DNA of 64,000 bases from Sialis fuliginosa (GCA_961205875.1 OY540809.1:16442267-16506266); one strand, 5' to 3'; positions 11,825 through 24,722 are shown, counted from the first letter of the stretch. The notes: generated by a model from the sequence alone, not told the origin. Translations and numbers: made by a program.

Positions 11825-13290
11825 TATCATCGACTATCCAAGTTGGCCGTTTTCCCATTAGGCAAAAAGCTTTTTTATAGTAAGCCGTGCTTTGCGTGCG
11901 CCCGCTCCGCCCCCTTTGTTTCGTGCTGTAATGTTGGTGTACCTGTGTATCGATGGGTGCATCACGCCCCCCCCCCCAGCTATCCTTATTACATATATTT
12001 ACTTTGTTGCTGATTATTATTGTAACGTAAATTACCATAGATCACAAGTTCAGCAATTTGTTATAAAATATCAACTCAAATACAAGAAAATTAATTTTTG
12101 ATGTTCTCTGATTTATATAGATCGATAAAAACACAGCTAATAATATTTATAAATAAATATATATATAACGAAATGTTTTAAATAAAATTTTAGCAAATGC
12201 TCTTTATAAAAGAATTGATACGCAGTTGATTTCGGCGAAAAAATATCATATTTATCTCTGTTTTGTACCAAAAACATTCCTGTATTTATACGGACGTTTA
12301 ACGTATCCAATCTGGCGAAAAACCACGTCGTTATTGTATCTCAAAACAAAATATTGATTCCGCCAAAGCTACGATATATAAATACCAAATGGGAAACATT
12401 CACAATAAAAGATTCCGCGCCGTCGCTCGTTTGCTTTCACATATTTTAATATTTACACCGAAAATTCGAACATCTATTTTTTTACTTATTTATAAAATAA
12501 TTAAATTTTTATTTGCGAAGATAATCTCCATACATGTGTGTAATGTTACTGCTCAGCTATTTGATGGATTATCGTGATCGAATCTACCCTTAACTAATTA
12601 TACAGTTTTTAGCTATAGTGAAAGTTCCATCAAAATCAGTTTACTTTGAACAGACAAAATTTCAATAAATTGTAAGGAAAAGTCCCCACAATGGATATTC
12701 TTTTGTCTCCACCTGTTTATAACCACTGATTTGTCAACGCACACTACGTGTATATATGTATATAATATTAATGTATTATGTGTTTTTTAAAATCCATCTT
12801 TTGTTTTTAATCTAATACATATCCCTGTAGTTCCATTACAAAATGTTTGCAAACATTGTTATATTATATAAAAAATTAAACACCTTTGATCTTACTTAAT
12901 TAACTCTGTGCCGTTAACCTTTTATGAATAATTAAGAGTTTAATTTTCTGTATTTTACGGCTGTGTTTTCAATTATAATGATTAGATTGTTGTATATGCC
13001 GTAAATAATAACTTTTATGTGGAATAATTATTATTGTCTTATCTGGCATCGCTTTTTAACCCGTTGATACATGAATTATCTGTAATATCATCTATATCAG
13101 TACAAATGGGCAAATACATGTGTATATTCTTGGCTTCTACATGATACAGGAAGGAATGAAAAATGTAGGTACTAATCTATAAAATTTAAAAATATGTAAA
13201 AAAATATTTTTTATTATTATTGAAAACATTAGAGAAGAACGGCTTGTACCCAGAAGCCACAAAATAACTGTTTTAATTTATTATTATTAT
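11813..13290. other. Intergenic DNA
   Basis: Contains a C run near 11968 and GC-richer DNA at about 11880-11985, then AT-rich sequence. Open frames at 11892-12101 and 12389-12577 show no protein pattern. A fragment of the CTTGGCTTCTGGG family (TTGTACCCAGAAGCCACA) lies at about 13246. Confidence 0.4.
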
Positions 13291-13623
13291 ACTTGCTGTT
13301 ACCCGCGACTTCGTTCGCGTGGAAGTTCGGTTTTGTAGAAGCTGTCAGATATAAAACCCATGAAGAAGAAGAAAAAGGTTAGGTAATAGGATGAAAGCTA
13401 TCTCCCAGCCAAATTTCATCAAAATCGGTTTAGCCGTGAAAAGGTTCGCGTGGAAGTTCGGTTTTGTAGAAGCTGTCAGATATAAAACCCATGAAGAAGA
13501 AGAAAAAGGTTAGGTAATAGGATGAAAGCTATCTCCCAGCCAAATTTCATCAAAATCGGCTTAGCCGTGAAAAGGGAAAAAAACAGACAGACATATACTT
13601 TCACATTTATAATATTAGTATGA
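13291..13623 (-). mobile_element. Non-autonomous Helitron with internal 131-bp tandem duplication
   Basis: Minus-strand 5' end TCATACTAATATTATAAATG and 3' end with hairpin CGCGAACGAAGTCGCG then GGTAACAGCAAG. Inside, 13314-13444 and 13445-13575 are direct repeats that differ at about one base (GGTTTAGCC versus GGCTTAGCC), so the duplication is recent relative to the insertion. Helitrons often carry such internal tandem repeats. No coding capacity. Confidence 0.75.
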
Positions 13624-14600
13624 ATTTCTAGAAATATTGTTCACTTATTTTATTTTTAACGCGCATTTAAAAAATTCACGCATTGTTTTATAAGATTACG
13701 TTTATTTAACAGAAAATACAGAATAATTACCTTGCTTAAAAATACTATAAAATTTAATTTAATAATATTTTTTGTTATTAATTTAAAATTGATAATGAGT
13801 ACTTATTAAAAAATATATCTATTTTTTAATTATTAATAATCACGTTGAATTGACTTTTAATAATTTGACTATATTTAAAATATTAACAATTTTAATATTT
13901 GTTACCAATATTGAGACATATGTAGGGTACCTACATGTAGAAATCGACAGATTCTAGTGTCCACTTGGTCCATCATGGTCTTCACATGTCTCGTCTCGTA
14001 TGCAGGAACCCTACTGGGCACACTTTTAAAAATAATGAAAATTCTTTATTCCTCATCAAACATTCTAAATATTATCTACAATATTTTTTTCTTTTTATCC
14101 TCACACACCCACACACACATTCATATAAATTAAAGAACGGAATTTTCTAAACAGCGTGAAATTATCAAAGAAAAAAAATTACTTGAATGATTATTTGTAA
14201 TTTGAACTTCCAAAAAATCCACACACACACACACCCGTGCAAATGTGTGTGTGTGTCGTGTGCACTAATTGTAGACAACGTATAAAGATTAATGTTTCAG
14301 TGCCATAATTAAAACACAAGCATTATAAAAGAGAGAAAAGTGCGCTTGTTACAAAGACATGCAGACGGGGCGCGAAGCTATGTTTGTGTCATCGTCACAA
14401 CTCACAACACGGAGGGAGGCGGGGGGTTGTATACCACCTTGTCACCCCCAACCCTAACCCCGTTAAATCATCTTTTAGGACAGAGGTGGTTTTGCAGTCG
14501 ATAAATGGTTATTTATAAATTATGGATCTTTTTACTTTCTTATACCAATCTATACGAAATATACATAGGTACATATATCATAGTATATAAGTAAGTATAG
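13624..14600. other. Intergenic DNA with short CA/TG repeats
   Basis: (AC)n at about 14219-14234 faces (TG)n at about 14245-14257, giving a small hairpin. GC-richer DNA around 14340-14500 matches no other part of the window. No gene seen. Confidence 0.4.
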
Positions 14601-14835
14601 TGAAGCTGAATTTTTCTAAAGCCGGATTTTGATGGAATTAACCATTTTAATCTTCCCTGAATTCATTCTGACTATTTTCGCCATGATGTATGTGTGTCTG
14701 TCTGTCGGTAAGCGCTGTAACTCAAATACGACAAATCGTAGAAGGGTGAAAATTTTAAGAGTTATTTTTGTCTGGGAAGAAAACCTCCTATTTTTGAAAA
14801 CGATCTTTCAACCGGATACGAATGTTTACTGAGGT
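14600..14835 (+). repeat. Interspersed repeat family G, copy 1
   Basis: Shares GACTATTTTCGCCATGATGT, GCTGTAACTCAAA and AAAACGATCTT, in the same order, with 63600-63830; weaker copies sit at about 41262-41420 and 53095-53265 (GTTATAGCGT-TACAGACAGATA). The open frame across it is not protein-like. Superfamily unknown. Confidence 0.55.
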
Positions 14836-15850
14836 CGATTTTTAATTTTTCGAATTACTTTGAAACAGTGCGAATTAAAGAAAAATGGTTAAGTTAAAAA
14901 CTGTAGGTAATATTATCATCTATAATTTATGTTTTATTCATTTTTTCGAAAAAACAAGTTTTTGAAAAAGAAATTATTATTATTCAAATGGTTCACAAAA
15001 CAGAGAAGAAATTTATTTTTTATTTCCATTTATTTTATTCTATCTTTTATTAGTTTGTCAGAAATATATTTTAATAAAATAAGAATTACGTACACTGTTC
15101 ACTGTCAGGATTACGTATAAGAAAGTCCTTTTTTAAAACTAAATAACAATTTTTCTACGAATTATTGTTAAAATTAATTGGACTTTTACCAAATTCAAAA
15201 ATAATTATAATTTATGTAATTAAACTTTACAATATTTATCCTCAGAAAGTCAGATTTTAGCCAACTAATTATTAAAAACTCTCAGATAGATGGGGGATTT
15301 GCCCCCAAAGTAAAAGAATTTTTTGTAAAGTTTTGAAAAATTAAATCAATATTTCGTTTAGGTAATTTTGTATATTTTTTTAATGAAGAAGAAATTTGAC
15401 TAACCTAAATCAATTTAAAAAAATATCTATATACATTTTATGAAAATACATCCCCCGGTTGAACCCCTTAATTCTCGCCTGTACTCGCACCGCGATACCC
15501 ATCATCCCCTTCAGTGCTCTTGAAAAAGTAGCTTTTAATTACCGTCGTAATCAACAATATCGCCGTACTTGATTAATTATTTAAAAGATGAAAAACCTTT
15601 TTCACGGAATATCATCATTAAAACACCCCCCACACCCCGTTAAAAGAACGCCCCCCGCCCCCCACACACTCTTTAGATAGAAAAATGCTAATGCAAATTA
15701 AACGGACTGATCTCGAATTTAGGTAATTAGTTTTTTGTATTTTTTTTTTGTGTATGTATTTATTTGGGTAATTATGGAGTGAAAAAGAATTGATTAAAAA
15801 AATAATAATGGATGCTTATTTTATTATTCAGTATTAACAAAAAATAATTA
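14836..15850. other. AT-rich intergenic DNA
   Basis: No gene. C-rich blocks near 15625-15665 are low complexity. TTA at 15848-15850 is the left target duplication of the next element. Confidence 0.5.
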
Positions 15851-16115
15851 TGTCCGGTATTACAGCCTAGTAAGCTTACAAACACTTTCAAACGGGGTAT
15901 AAATCTCTTATTACAGTTTTCTTTGAGTTTTTGACAGATATAGTAGCACCTATAGTAAGTTTGATTTTACCGTTTTTACTAAAGGTTAGTAAATATACTT
16001 TACATACCTTTGTTTTTACTAACTGCGCATGCAACTATCTGTAAAAAAATCCAAGAAAACTATCATACCCCATTTGAAAGTATTTGCAAACCTTGCTAGG
16101 CTGTAATACCGGACA
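15851..16115. mobile_element. PIF/Harbinger-like fold-back MITE
   Basis: 265 bp, starting TGTCCGGTATTACAGCC and ending GGCTGTAATACCGGACA, a perfect 17-bp inverted terminus with further pairing inward (AACACTTTCAAACGGGGTAT against ATACCCCATTTGAAAGTATT). It is flanked on both sides by TTA (15848-15850 and 16116-16118), the 3-bp TWA duplication expected of PIF/Harbinger elements. No open frame, so it depends on a transposase elsewhere. Confidence 0.8.
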
Positions 16116-16118
16116 TTA

Positions 16119-17106
16119 GAGTATCACTGTACTAAATCACTAATAAAACCTCACAGAATTAATACCCTGTTAAAAGTGCTTACAAACTAACAAATTTTAT
16201 TACGTTTCTTTATAATACCGATATAAAATACATAATATCATATATTATTAGTAGGCTCCTCCCATTTGATTATTATAATATTTAAATCATTTCTCCGTGT
16301 ACCAAACAAAGGTAGATATTTTGAAAATCATTTGCTAGATAAAGAAGTACTCTTCGTATATATTTGTGTGATTAAATTATTATGTAATCTACTGAAAATT
16401 GTATAAGTAAATTTTATGGCAATAAATATTTGATATATGTTAAACTTAATATAAAATTAATTAATGAAATGGACGCGTATATTTTTATGTTTTTTATATG
16501 TATTATGTAATTATATAAACTCTACCTTAGAAAAAGATAACTGAATGTTTGTCTTAATATTTTTGAATCTGTTGTAAGCGATTCTGACCTTTACGGTAGC
16601 AGACAACTTCTGGAGCTCATAGTACTCTAGTACTAAAATTAAAGATTATAGATTAAAAAAAGTCATATATACTAGCTAAATTTATAAATAAATCTTATTT
16701 TTTATTTCATTTTTCGATCAGTAAAAAAAATTCTAAGGCCAATTTTACAAAAACGAACGATTTGATTCGATCCAATGAAAAATATGAAATAATAAATTAA
16801 ACAAAGCGAAAGAAATATTTGTTAAATGGTACGATATGTATTAATATTTGTCGGCAGCGCTTTTTACAATTACGTGATTTATTTTGTGTGTAACCTAAAT
16901 AAAACATTCTGGATATTTTAATGAACGGTAGAAAGCTTTAGTAATCTCATATATTGGAAGCCGTACCACGCATTTTTGTTTGATGGTGGATTAGAGCTTA
17001 TGCGCGTATTCTATACAATACACATACATATGTACATATATTGATATTATATTTGGAAAAGAAATGCGTTCTTTTTACGCAAAACAATTTTTATTACTTA
17101 TGTTAG
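16119..17106. other. AT-rich intergenic DNA
   Basis: Nothing gene-like or repeated seen. Confidence 0.5.
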
Positions 17107-17985
17107 GATCTATATTATAAATTAGAAAGTTTTTGTCTGTATTATAAAATGCTATACTCTCAAGAAGAAACACAACCTTATTTAAAAATACTAATGCCAT
17201 TATCAATAGTAAGAGCAATAGCACAGCTACGTTTGATGGGTAACAAATGCTTCAGAATCATAATCAAGAATAAATTGTACAGATTTAATCAAGATCAGCT
17301 GTGCACTTTATGTAACTTAAATAGTAATGAAACTTTAGAACATATCCTATTAGAATGCCCAATGTACAAACCTTATAGAGAATTGTTCTTAAAACCAATT
17401 ATGATAGAAACAAATAACTGGACACATATAATTCGCTTTTTGTCAGCTCATTCTAAGGATGTATGTATCAAATTATTTAAATATATTGAATGTGCATTTC
17501 ATACGCGAGCCTTTATTTTGAATTTGGATGAATAATGTCAAACACCATAGATAGACATACATATATGTAATATGTGTAACTTGAAGCGAAGTTGTCTGTA
17601 ATAGTAATACAGACATAATAATGCACTAATACATTTATATAATATTTGTTTACACATATCATATATAAATCCTAAGAATGTGCTGAATATGTACATTGTA
17701 CATAGTACATAATGTAGTAAACAAAATAATTTCGATTATATTATAATTTAATATTACACATTATTAATATATTAGTATAGTATAAGCACATACACAAACA
17801 TACATGGAGAGACTTTTTCTTTTAATAATGTTTTTTTTCTCATGTCACTCATGTAAGTTTGAGTAACAAAAAAAAAAATGTATCAGAATATATGTATGTA
17901 ACACAAATTATTGTATACTTCCAACCTTCCTGTAATGTAATTATATTACTAAATACAGTATTTTCTATTCTATTCTATTCTATTA
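17107..17985 (+). mobile_element. LINE 3' end with RT C-terminal zinc-knuckle and TTCTA tail
   Basis: An open frame from 17107 to the stop at 17535 encodes the C-terminal tail of a non-LTR reverse-transcriptase ORF. The diagnostic part is a CCHC-type knuckle, CTLCN...ETLEHILLECPMY, followed by the usual LF..I.....RFLS tail. About 420 bp of 3' UTR follows and ends in TTCTA tandem repeats (about 17963-17983), a simple-repeat tail found in several LINE clades. The polymerase and endonuclease domains are absent, so this is a 5'-truncated dead copy. The upstream limit is the first in-frame stop (TAG at about 17104) and may not be the true insertion junction. Confidence 0.75.
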
Positions 17986-18310
17986 TAAATTATTTAAAAT
18001 ACGAAAATATTTTTTAACAAAAATTTGTAAATACCAATATTAAATCCAAGGTAGATTTAAAGAATTTTTTAAGTCACGACTGTGACCCGATGTGAGTGTA
18101 AGCGATTTTCAAATCTTGGATTTTGATTGGACAATCGCATATTTGAATGTAAAAAGTGTTCAGCGTAGATAAATATGATTTATATTAAAAATTACTTTGA
18201 AATTATTGTTTATATAGTAATTTTTGATTTTTATTATTTTCTTTTCTATTTAAGTTGATATTTCTATGATAAAATGAAAATTGAACCATGGAATATGACT
18301 AAAATTTTTG

Positions 18311-18684
18311 GGTTTTAGATTTCGTTAAAGGTGTGATTTTCTCAAAGTTTTTATTTTTTCAAAATTTTGGAGAAAAATGTCCGTAACTTTTGAACGGGTG
18401 ATCGGAATTGAAAACAGCGTGTCAAAATCTATGTAATGACATGTATAACACAAAATTCGGCAAAAGAATTTTCGCGAAAAATCGATAAATATAAATGTCG
18501 GTTTTTGTTCAAAATTTTTTGTCGAGTTTTGAAGTCATTACATAGATTTTGACACGGCGCTGATTTCAAATCCGTCAACTAAAATCAATTCCACGACAAC
18601 CCGTGCAAAAGTTACGGTCGTTTTTCTCCAAAATTTTGAGAAAATAAAAACTTTGAGAGACCATATCCCGAAACCGGTTTGAGA
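18311..18684. repeat. Fold-back (inverted repeat) element
   Basis: Left arm 18311-18446 with CTCAAAGTTTTTATTTT, GTCCGTAACTTTTGAACGGG and AAAATCTATGTAATGAC is mirrored by the right arm 18531-18684 (GTCATTACATAGATTTTGAC, CCCGTGCAAAAGTTACGG, AAAATAAAAACTTTGAG). The loop is about 85 bp. No open frame; probably an old MITE. Confidence 0.6.
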
Positions 18685-18837
18685 TACAGACCTGCGGTTT
18701 AAAAATGTAATCTTCTCTCATTATTTTCTATATAATAAAATATAATAAAAGCCCAATATATTAAAATTAAAATAAAGATCTTAACTTATTATATAAATAA
18801 TAATTTTCATGTAAGTTTTCATATAACCAACATTTAT

Positions 18838-20165
18838 TTAGACAAAACGTTTCAATAGAAGATGCACTGAAACACACACAGGTAAAAAATATACTTGGAC
18901 CAAAAAAATCTTTGTTTTATATATAACGAAAACAAGGATTTCTTGGCCTAAATCAACGTTTCTACCAGTGCACGTATATCTAATCAAATTCAGTAACTTT
19001 TGCGTCAAATCAAAACAAATAAACAAAAAGACATTTTCTTAAATTTCAAAAACCATTGATCGATATCTAAATCATTTAAAATTCAAAACATGAACAAAAA
19101 TTCTGTTAATCAACGTTTCTACCAGTGAACGTTTATCTAATCAAGTTCAGTAACTTTTGTGTCAAATCAGAACAAATAAACATTTTCAAAAATTTCAAAA
19201 TCCATCGATCGATATATAAATCATTTAAAATTCAAACATGAACAAAAATTCTGTTAATCAACGTTTCTACCAGTGAACATATATCTAATCAAGTTCAGTA
19301 ACTTTTGTGTCAAATCAGAACAAATAAACATTTTCTAAAATTTCAAAATCCATCGATCGATATATAAATCATTTAAAATTCAAACATGAACAAAAATTCT
19401 GTTAATCAACGTTTCTACCAGTGAACATATATCTAATCAAGTTCAGTAACTTTTGTGTCAAATCAGAACAAATAAACATTTTCTAAAATTTCAAAAACCA
19501 TCGATCGACATCTAAATCATTTAAAATTCAAAACAAGAACAGAAATTGTGTTAATCAACGTTTCTACCAATGAACGTTTATCTAATCAAGTTCAGTGATT
19601 TTTGTGTCAAATCAGAACAAATAAACATTTTCAAAAATTTCAAAATCCATCGATCGATATATAAATCATTTAAAAATTCAAACGTGAACAAAAATTCTGT
19701 TAATCAACGTTTCTACCAGTGAACATATATCTAATCAAGTTCAGTAACTTTTGTGTCAAATCAGAACAAATAAACATTTTCTAAAATTTCAAAAACCATC
19801 GATCGATATCTAAATCATTTAAAATTCAAAACAAGAACAGAAATTGTGTTAATCAACGTTTCTACCAATGAACGTTTATCTAATCAAGTTCAGTGATTTT
19901 TGTGTCAAATCAGAACAAATAAACATTTTCAAAAATTTCAAAATCCATCGATCGATATATAAATCATTTAAAAATTCAAACGTGAACAAAAATTCTGTTA
20001 ATCAACGTTTCTACCAGTGAACATATATCTAATCAAGTTCAGTAACGTTTGCTTCAAATCAGAACGAATAAACAAAAAAAAACATTTTCTAAAATTTCAA
20101 AAACCATCGATCGATATTTAAATCATTTAAAATTCAAACAAGAACAAAAATTCCGTTAGAACAGT
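18838..20165. repeat. 148/149-bp tandem satellite array
   Basis: The word AATCAACGTTTCTACCA recurs at 18951, 19108, 19256, 19404, 19553, 19702, 19851 and 20000, so spacing is 157, then 148, 148, 149, 149, 149 and 149. Each unit holds the palindrome ATCGATCGAT and CAAATCAGAACAAATAAACA. Two unit types alternate in the second half: one with CCAATGAACGTTTATC and CAGTGATTTTTG (19553, 19851) and one with CCAGTGAACATATATC and CAGTAAC (19702, 20000), which gives a 298-bp dimer. The edge units are more divergent. An open frame on the minus strand at 18838-19026 is a by-product. Confidence 0.95.
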
Positions 20166-20460
20166 GTTTCCGGACATGAGATGACAACATCGCAGACGTT
20201 ACGTGAAATCCAATTTGCGTTTGCTGTATTCCCCGGATTTGACTTTGATCACATATATTTTCCCGCACAAATCGTGAATTACCAAGCAGGATTTGCAGAG
20301 AAGTTCACCTGCTCTCGATATAGAACTGTCGTCTTCACCTGAGTCAATGAATCTCGGCTATAGTTTGCGCCCGTGTTACCCAATAAACATTTTTACATGC
20401 AAATTCTGATTGAATGCGATTTACCTCCGGGGACAAATGATGTCGTAAATATATCTATAT
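20166..20460. promoter_or_regulatory. Candidate conserved regulatory DNA next to satellite
   Basis: Non-repetitive, GC-richer DNA directly abutting the satellite. It contains CTTTGATCAC (TCF-like), two E-box words (TCACCTGCTC, TCACCTGAGT) and an octamer ACATGCAAATTC (POU-like). These words are suggestive only; no gene, promoter or exon is visible. Confidence 0.3.
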
Positions 20461-20523
20461 AGTAGAAATACTGACTTTAATAAGTATCAATATTATTAAA
20501 CACAAATTATCAATATACTTGTT

Positions 20524-20590
20524 TTGGATCTTGGCTTCTGGGTGTAAGCCGCGTAGGTTTGGTCGTGTCATCGGCCAACGTTTCTTGTAT
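20524..20590 (-). repeat. Fragment of the CTTGGCTTCTGGG repeat family
   Basis: Matches the right part of the 39862-40010 copy: on the minus strand GAAACGTTGGCCGATGACAC, then GCGGCTTACACCCAGAAGCC and AAGATCCAA. Only this end is present. Confidence 0.65.
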
Positions 20591-22884
20591 CAATATACTT
20601 AATTAAAGGATCAGATAAAAAAATGTCGAAAATTTTGTGATTTTCAAATCGCTGTATTTTCGCAAAAAATGATCGGATTTTTTAAAATGTAAGCTTTTTT
20701 TGAAGCTTGTACTTTTTAGTTTTTGGATCAAAAACTCAATTTTTTTTATCATCCTTTAGCGAGCCGTGAAAATTGAAAATAAGAAAAAAATGATCTTTTA
20801 ATTTTTGTATGCACTCAAAATTGCGAAAAAACTAAAATGATTATTTTTTAAACCTTTGAACTTGTCTGTACGCAGTGTAGTGAGTTTTGATAAATTTTGA
20901 AATTTTTATTTAAAAACTACACAAAACAAGCTTTAAAATGAGCCCATGTTCATTAAAATCTCTTTAATTTTTGACCTATTTTACTTAAAAAGTGATTACT
21001 AATAAAGTAACTGTCGAAATGGTTTGAAATTTTAATACGAAAAAGTATACTATATAATACACACTACAAGACTAACTGGAAATATATATGCTTTATAGTT
21101 TCAGAGTTCTATATCGCCAAACAGAATAAAATAAAAAAATATATTATCTTCGGCATATTGTTTAAAACAGAGCAGTTATTATTTTCTTTTATATGCATAT
21201 AATATCTTTTTCTACATTCATTCATAATTGAACTGTTCAAAACCACAGTGACAACAACATAATGGGTAATAATTCCATCGATATCAAATAAATACGATCA
21301 CGAATTTAAATTCTAGTTTCATGGTCCATTATCGACTACACCACATACGCAATAATTGACAACAACGCATTTTAGAGTCGTCGAGTCCGTCGGGACGTCG
21401 ATCCATCTCTAAAGTCCAATCAGTCAATTCTGTAAAATCAAAAATTTCCGGCGTATTAATTTTTCATATACGTATATACAGTAGGTGTTCGGTCAAGCGA
21501 TACCGCACCATTGTGGTCTCTCCTTGTCCCTGGCGTATTCCGGTGTTGTCTATTAGGCGCGAGCCCTTATGCCGAGGGATGTCCCATCTGTTAATTTTTC
21601 ACCCCCTAAATGTGATCTCTCTATTAACAATATACCACTTTTTGATTACTGCCATTACACAGAAAGCGAGTTAGCTAGTCTTTGTTCCACGGATGCATGT
21701 TCGAATATTAGCTTTAACTTTACTGTTTAGAAAGTGTGTTTTTTTATATTAATTTTGTTGTAGCTTATAGGGCTTCATATGAGATTCAAATTTGATTAAA
21801 ATTTTCAGTCTTGACTCAATCTCTTCTGGGTGTAAACCAAAATACAAACACAAGCTATTAGTTTTCTTTTTCACGAAATATATCAAACTTTGAAAACTTA
21901 TATCTTCGGAACTAATAATCGAAGAGCAATAAATAAAACAGTAATAGATAGCTTATTATAATCCCATTTATAATAAAAATTTATTTTAACAACTCTCTTA
22001 ACTCTTAAATACAGTATCATTAAATAGGTAAGCTAATTTTTATAGGTTTTCATTAATAATACTTATTTTCTGTAATTAAAAAAAATGTAGTCTACGTTAT
22101 TAATTGCTACTTTGCCCCAAGTATTGTTATAAACTTAAAACAATTTAATTATAAAATATAATTGTATAAAGCATTGAAACATTTCTCCCCTATTAAACCC
22201 CTTCCACCGACCCTGCATTTGAACCCTTTCCAACTCTTTTGTATACAATCATAATCGTATTTTTATTAAGCATACTCTATTTGCTTATAAAGCGGATACC
22301 AAATAAAATAATACAATATTTTGACATTCGCTAATGGTATTATAATGTAACAGATTTTATATATAATATGAGAGATAAAGACAGATATACCATGTATATA
22401 TAGAGGGTGAATAAAAAGTAATGTCGATTCTCAACCTAAAATATTAACTTTATGAACAAAATATTTGAATACAAGTTTCATTATGAACTATTAATTTGTC
22501 ACGCTATTAAAATTCAAACTCAAAATTTAATTAAAAATTACACCCTTTAAGAGTCCAGTAATTAGTAAGATTATCTTATTTAAACAAAATGATAAATTCT
22601 ATTGATTGAAGGAAATTTTTTAATGTAAAGATCACTTATCTTTATATAAAAAGTACACATTTCAAAAAATTAATATTCATCCTGTATGTATAAACGCTGC
22701 AAAAAGGGATGGATGCACATAATGGGTTTAAATATGCACGTATCGATATAAAAGATACATTTGTATAAGGAAGCCATTATTAATTATGTGAAATTGACAA
22801 TGGAATTTGATGTTAATGCATTTTGGTATGTTTTAATTTAAAGGATTGTATTTGATACTCATTATATTCACATCTTTTGTACTT
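20591..22884. other. Intergenic DNA, one GC-richer island
   Basis: Mostly AT-rich. About 21310-21600 is GC-richer and unique, with CGTCGAGTCCGTCGGGACG and ACCATTGTGGTCTC, and could be regulatory. No gene seen. Confidence 0.35.
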
Positions 22885-23280
22885 TATTGTATTATATTAT
22901 AACATATGTATCTACATATATGCACATCTGTATGTGATTTATATTAGAGCAGTAGTACTAAAACATTTAAATAAAATTCGATTGAAAAAAAACTTTTAGT
23001 TTCGTGTCCGTCTGTCTGTCTGTCACACGCATAATTCATATTGTATTATAATATTACATATGTTTCTACATATATGAATATCTGTCTGTGATGTATATTA
23101 TATCAGTAGTACTAAATCATTTAATTAAAAATTCGATAAGAAAACGTATCTGAATTTTTAGATCTGCAACCAATACAAACACTTTTTATTTCGTGTCCGT
23201 CTGTCTGTCTGTCACGCGGATAATTCAAGAAATCCTGGACTGATTTTAATTTAACTTGGTCCGTTAGTATGGTCACATAT
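22885..23280. repeat. Diverged tandem duplication with family D-like tail
   Basis: Two related units follow each other: ACATATGTATCTACATATAT ... CAGTAGTACTAAAACATTT ... TTTCGTGTCCGTCTGTCTG (about 22900-23025) and the same order again at about 23055-23215. The TTTCGTGTCCGTCTGTC word and the following AAATCCTGGACTGATTTTAA text are also found, inverted, in family D. Confidence 0.55.
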
Positions 23281-23867
23281 AAAATTCATTAAAATTGGAT
23301 GAATCGAAACAAAGAATAATATCTCATTTTTTTAATATTTTAAGAACGCCGCAATTTATGTGAAATTTGTACAGGATCTTTTTTGAAGGGCATTAAATTT
23401 TTGAGTAAAATATTTCCTTGCAAAAATAGATTTCCCTTTGCAGAATTGAGTATGTGGAAGTTATTAAAACATTTATTTCAGTATTGTACCATTGTTTAGA
23501 GACCACTGGACGCACGATATGATCAAACATAAATGTAATAATTACATCAGAATAAAACACACACAAAAGGTGTATTACATGTAACGTAATAGAACCACGT
23601 CGCGTTGTGGGCGGTTCGGGAGGCGTGATTGATGTGCTGCATATTAATATTACAATTTTTTTAATTCCAGAAAATATTACTTACACGCCTTTCTACTTGT
23701 TCTCACCATTATTCCAGCAAATGGTTGAATTTTAAACCACTATACTTTCTATAGTACTCTTCCCGTTAATTGACTCATATTTTATTATATTATCATAGAA
23801 TTAGAACAAGAATTTGGAACCTTTTTGAAATATTATCATTATTAATACGTTATCAAACTTTTATCCT

Positions 23868-24353
23868 ATAAAGTACTGGCATCAGTTTTTTGGGATTTGA
23901 TGGGCTTTTTTGTAATTCTCATGAACTCATGTTACTAATAAAAAAAAGTACCTCTTTATTAAATCAATTTAATTATATACCAAAGTCCGCAAATATAGTT
24001 TTTTTATTTAATTATGGCCTTTATTTTCTGTATGTTTTTTCTCCAGTAATGAGCACCTAGTGATGAACACTTGCTAATGATAATTACTACGACACAAAAG
24101 TTATAAAATAATTAATCGTATTTGAAACAATATAAAGTAGATGTTATGATAATATAATAATTAATAAATAGATTACATTAATAATTAGTAAGTATAAATT
24201 TTGACACTCATTGGCCGATTGTCATCAAATTAAGCTGTTTTACATTTAAGGGTCTATAGAATGTTTCAGTAATGGCAATTATCAAATATTTCTAATTTAA
24301 TACATTTAATTAAACAAGAGGGGTATGAACCAAGACTGGCGCCAATGTCTTAT
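23868..24353 (+). mobile_element. TA-MITE family A, copy 3
   Basis: Begins ATAAAGTACTGGCATCAG and ends CCAAGACTGGCGCCAATGTCT followed by TAT. Internal order of landmarks matches the reference copy (CTCATGAACTCATG, AAAGTCCGCAAATATAG, CCAGTAATGAGCACC). Several terminal substitutions show it is old. Confidence 0.8.
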
Positions 24354-24544
24354 AATGTTATATATAGTAAAAATTAGCAAAGTTTGCATTTACTCCCTCC
24401 CCCATTAAAAAATGTACACATAATTTCAAAGAGATATTTTTTAAAGAAACTAATTTTTGTTTTAGTAAGCGATTCTTTGTGTTTGTGTTTTTGACATGTA
24501 TCAGGTAAAGAATAGCAACGATACATCGCGCTCATACATATAAA

Positions 24545-24722
24545 ACAAAACAAAAAACTGTATAGAGGCGGGCGGGCACAGTGTCCCGTCACAAAGTGTC
24601 AGAACGCGAGGTCCCCGGGGAAATAAACCTCTCCCGCCAATGGTGATCCCGCCGCTGAATTTCAAATAATATCGGCGACGGGAATGCGGATGAAGTTTCC
24701 GCGCGAACGCGTCCACCCATTT
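24545..24722. promoter_or_regulatory. GC-rich island, candidate regulatory DNA
   Basis: A sharp GC-rich island (GCGGGCGGGCACAGTGTCCCG, CCCCGGGG, CCCGCCAATGG, GAACGCGTCC) in otherwise AT-rich DNA. CAAT- and CG-containing words resemble a promoter or enhancer, but no transcript start, exon or protein pattern is visible. Two overlapping minus-strand frames look accidental. Confidence 0.3.

Noticed and set aside
18838-20165. CRISPR-like repeated array
   Set aside because: Units are 148/149 bp, contiguous without unique spacers, in a eukaryotic context; it is a satellite.
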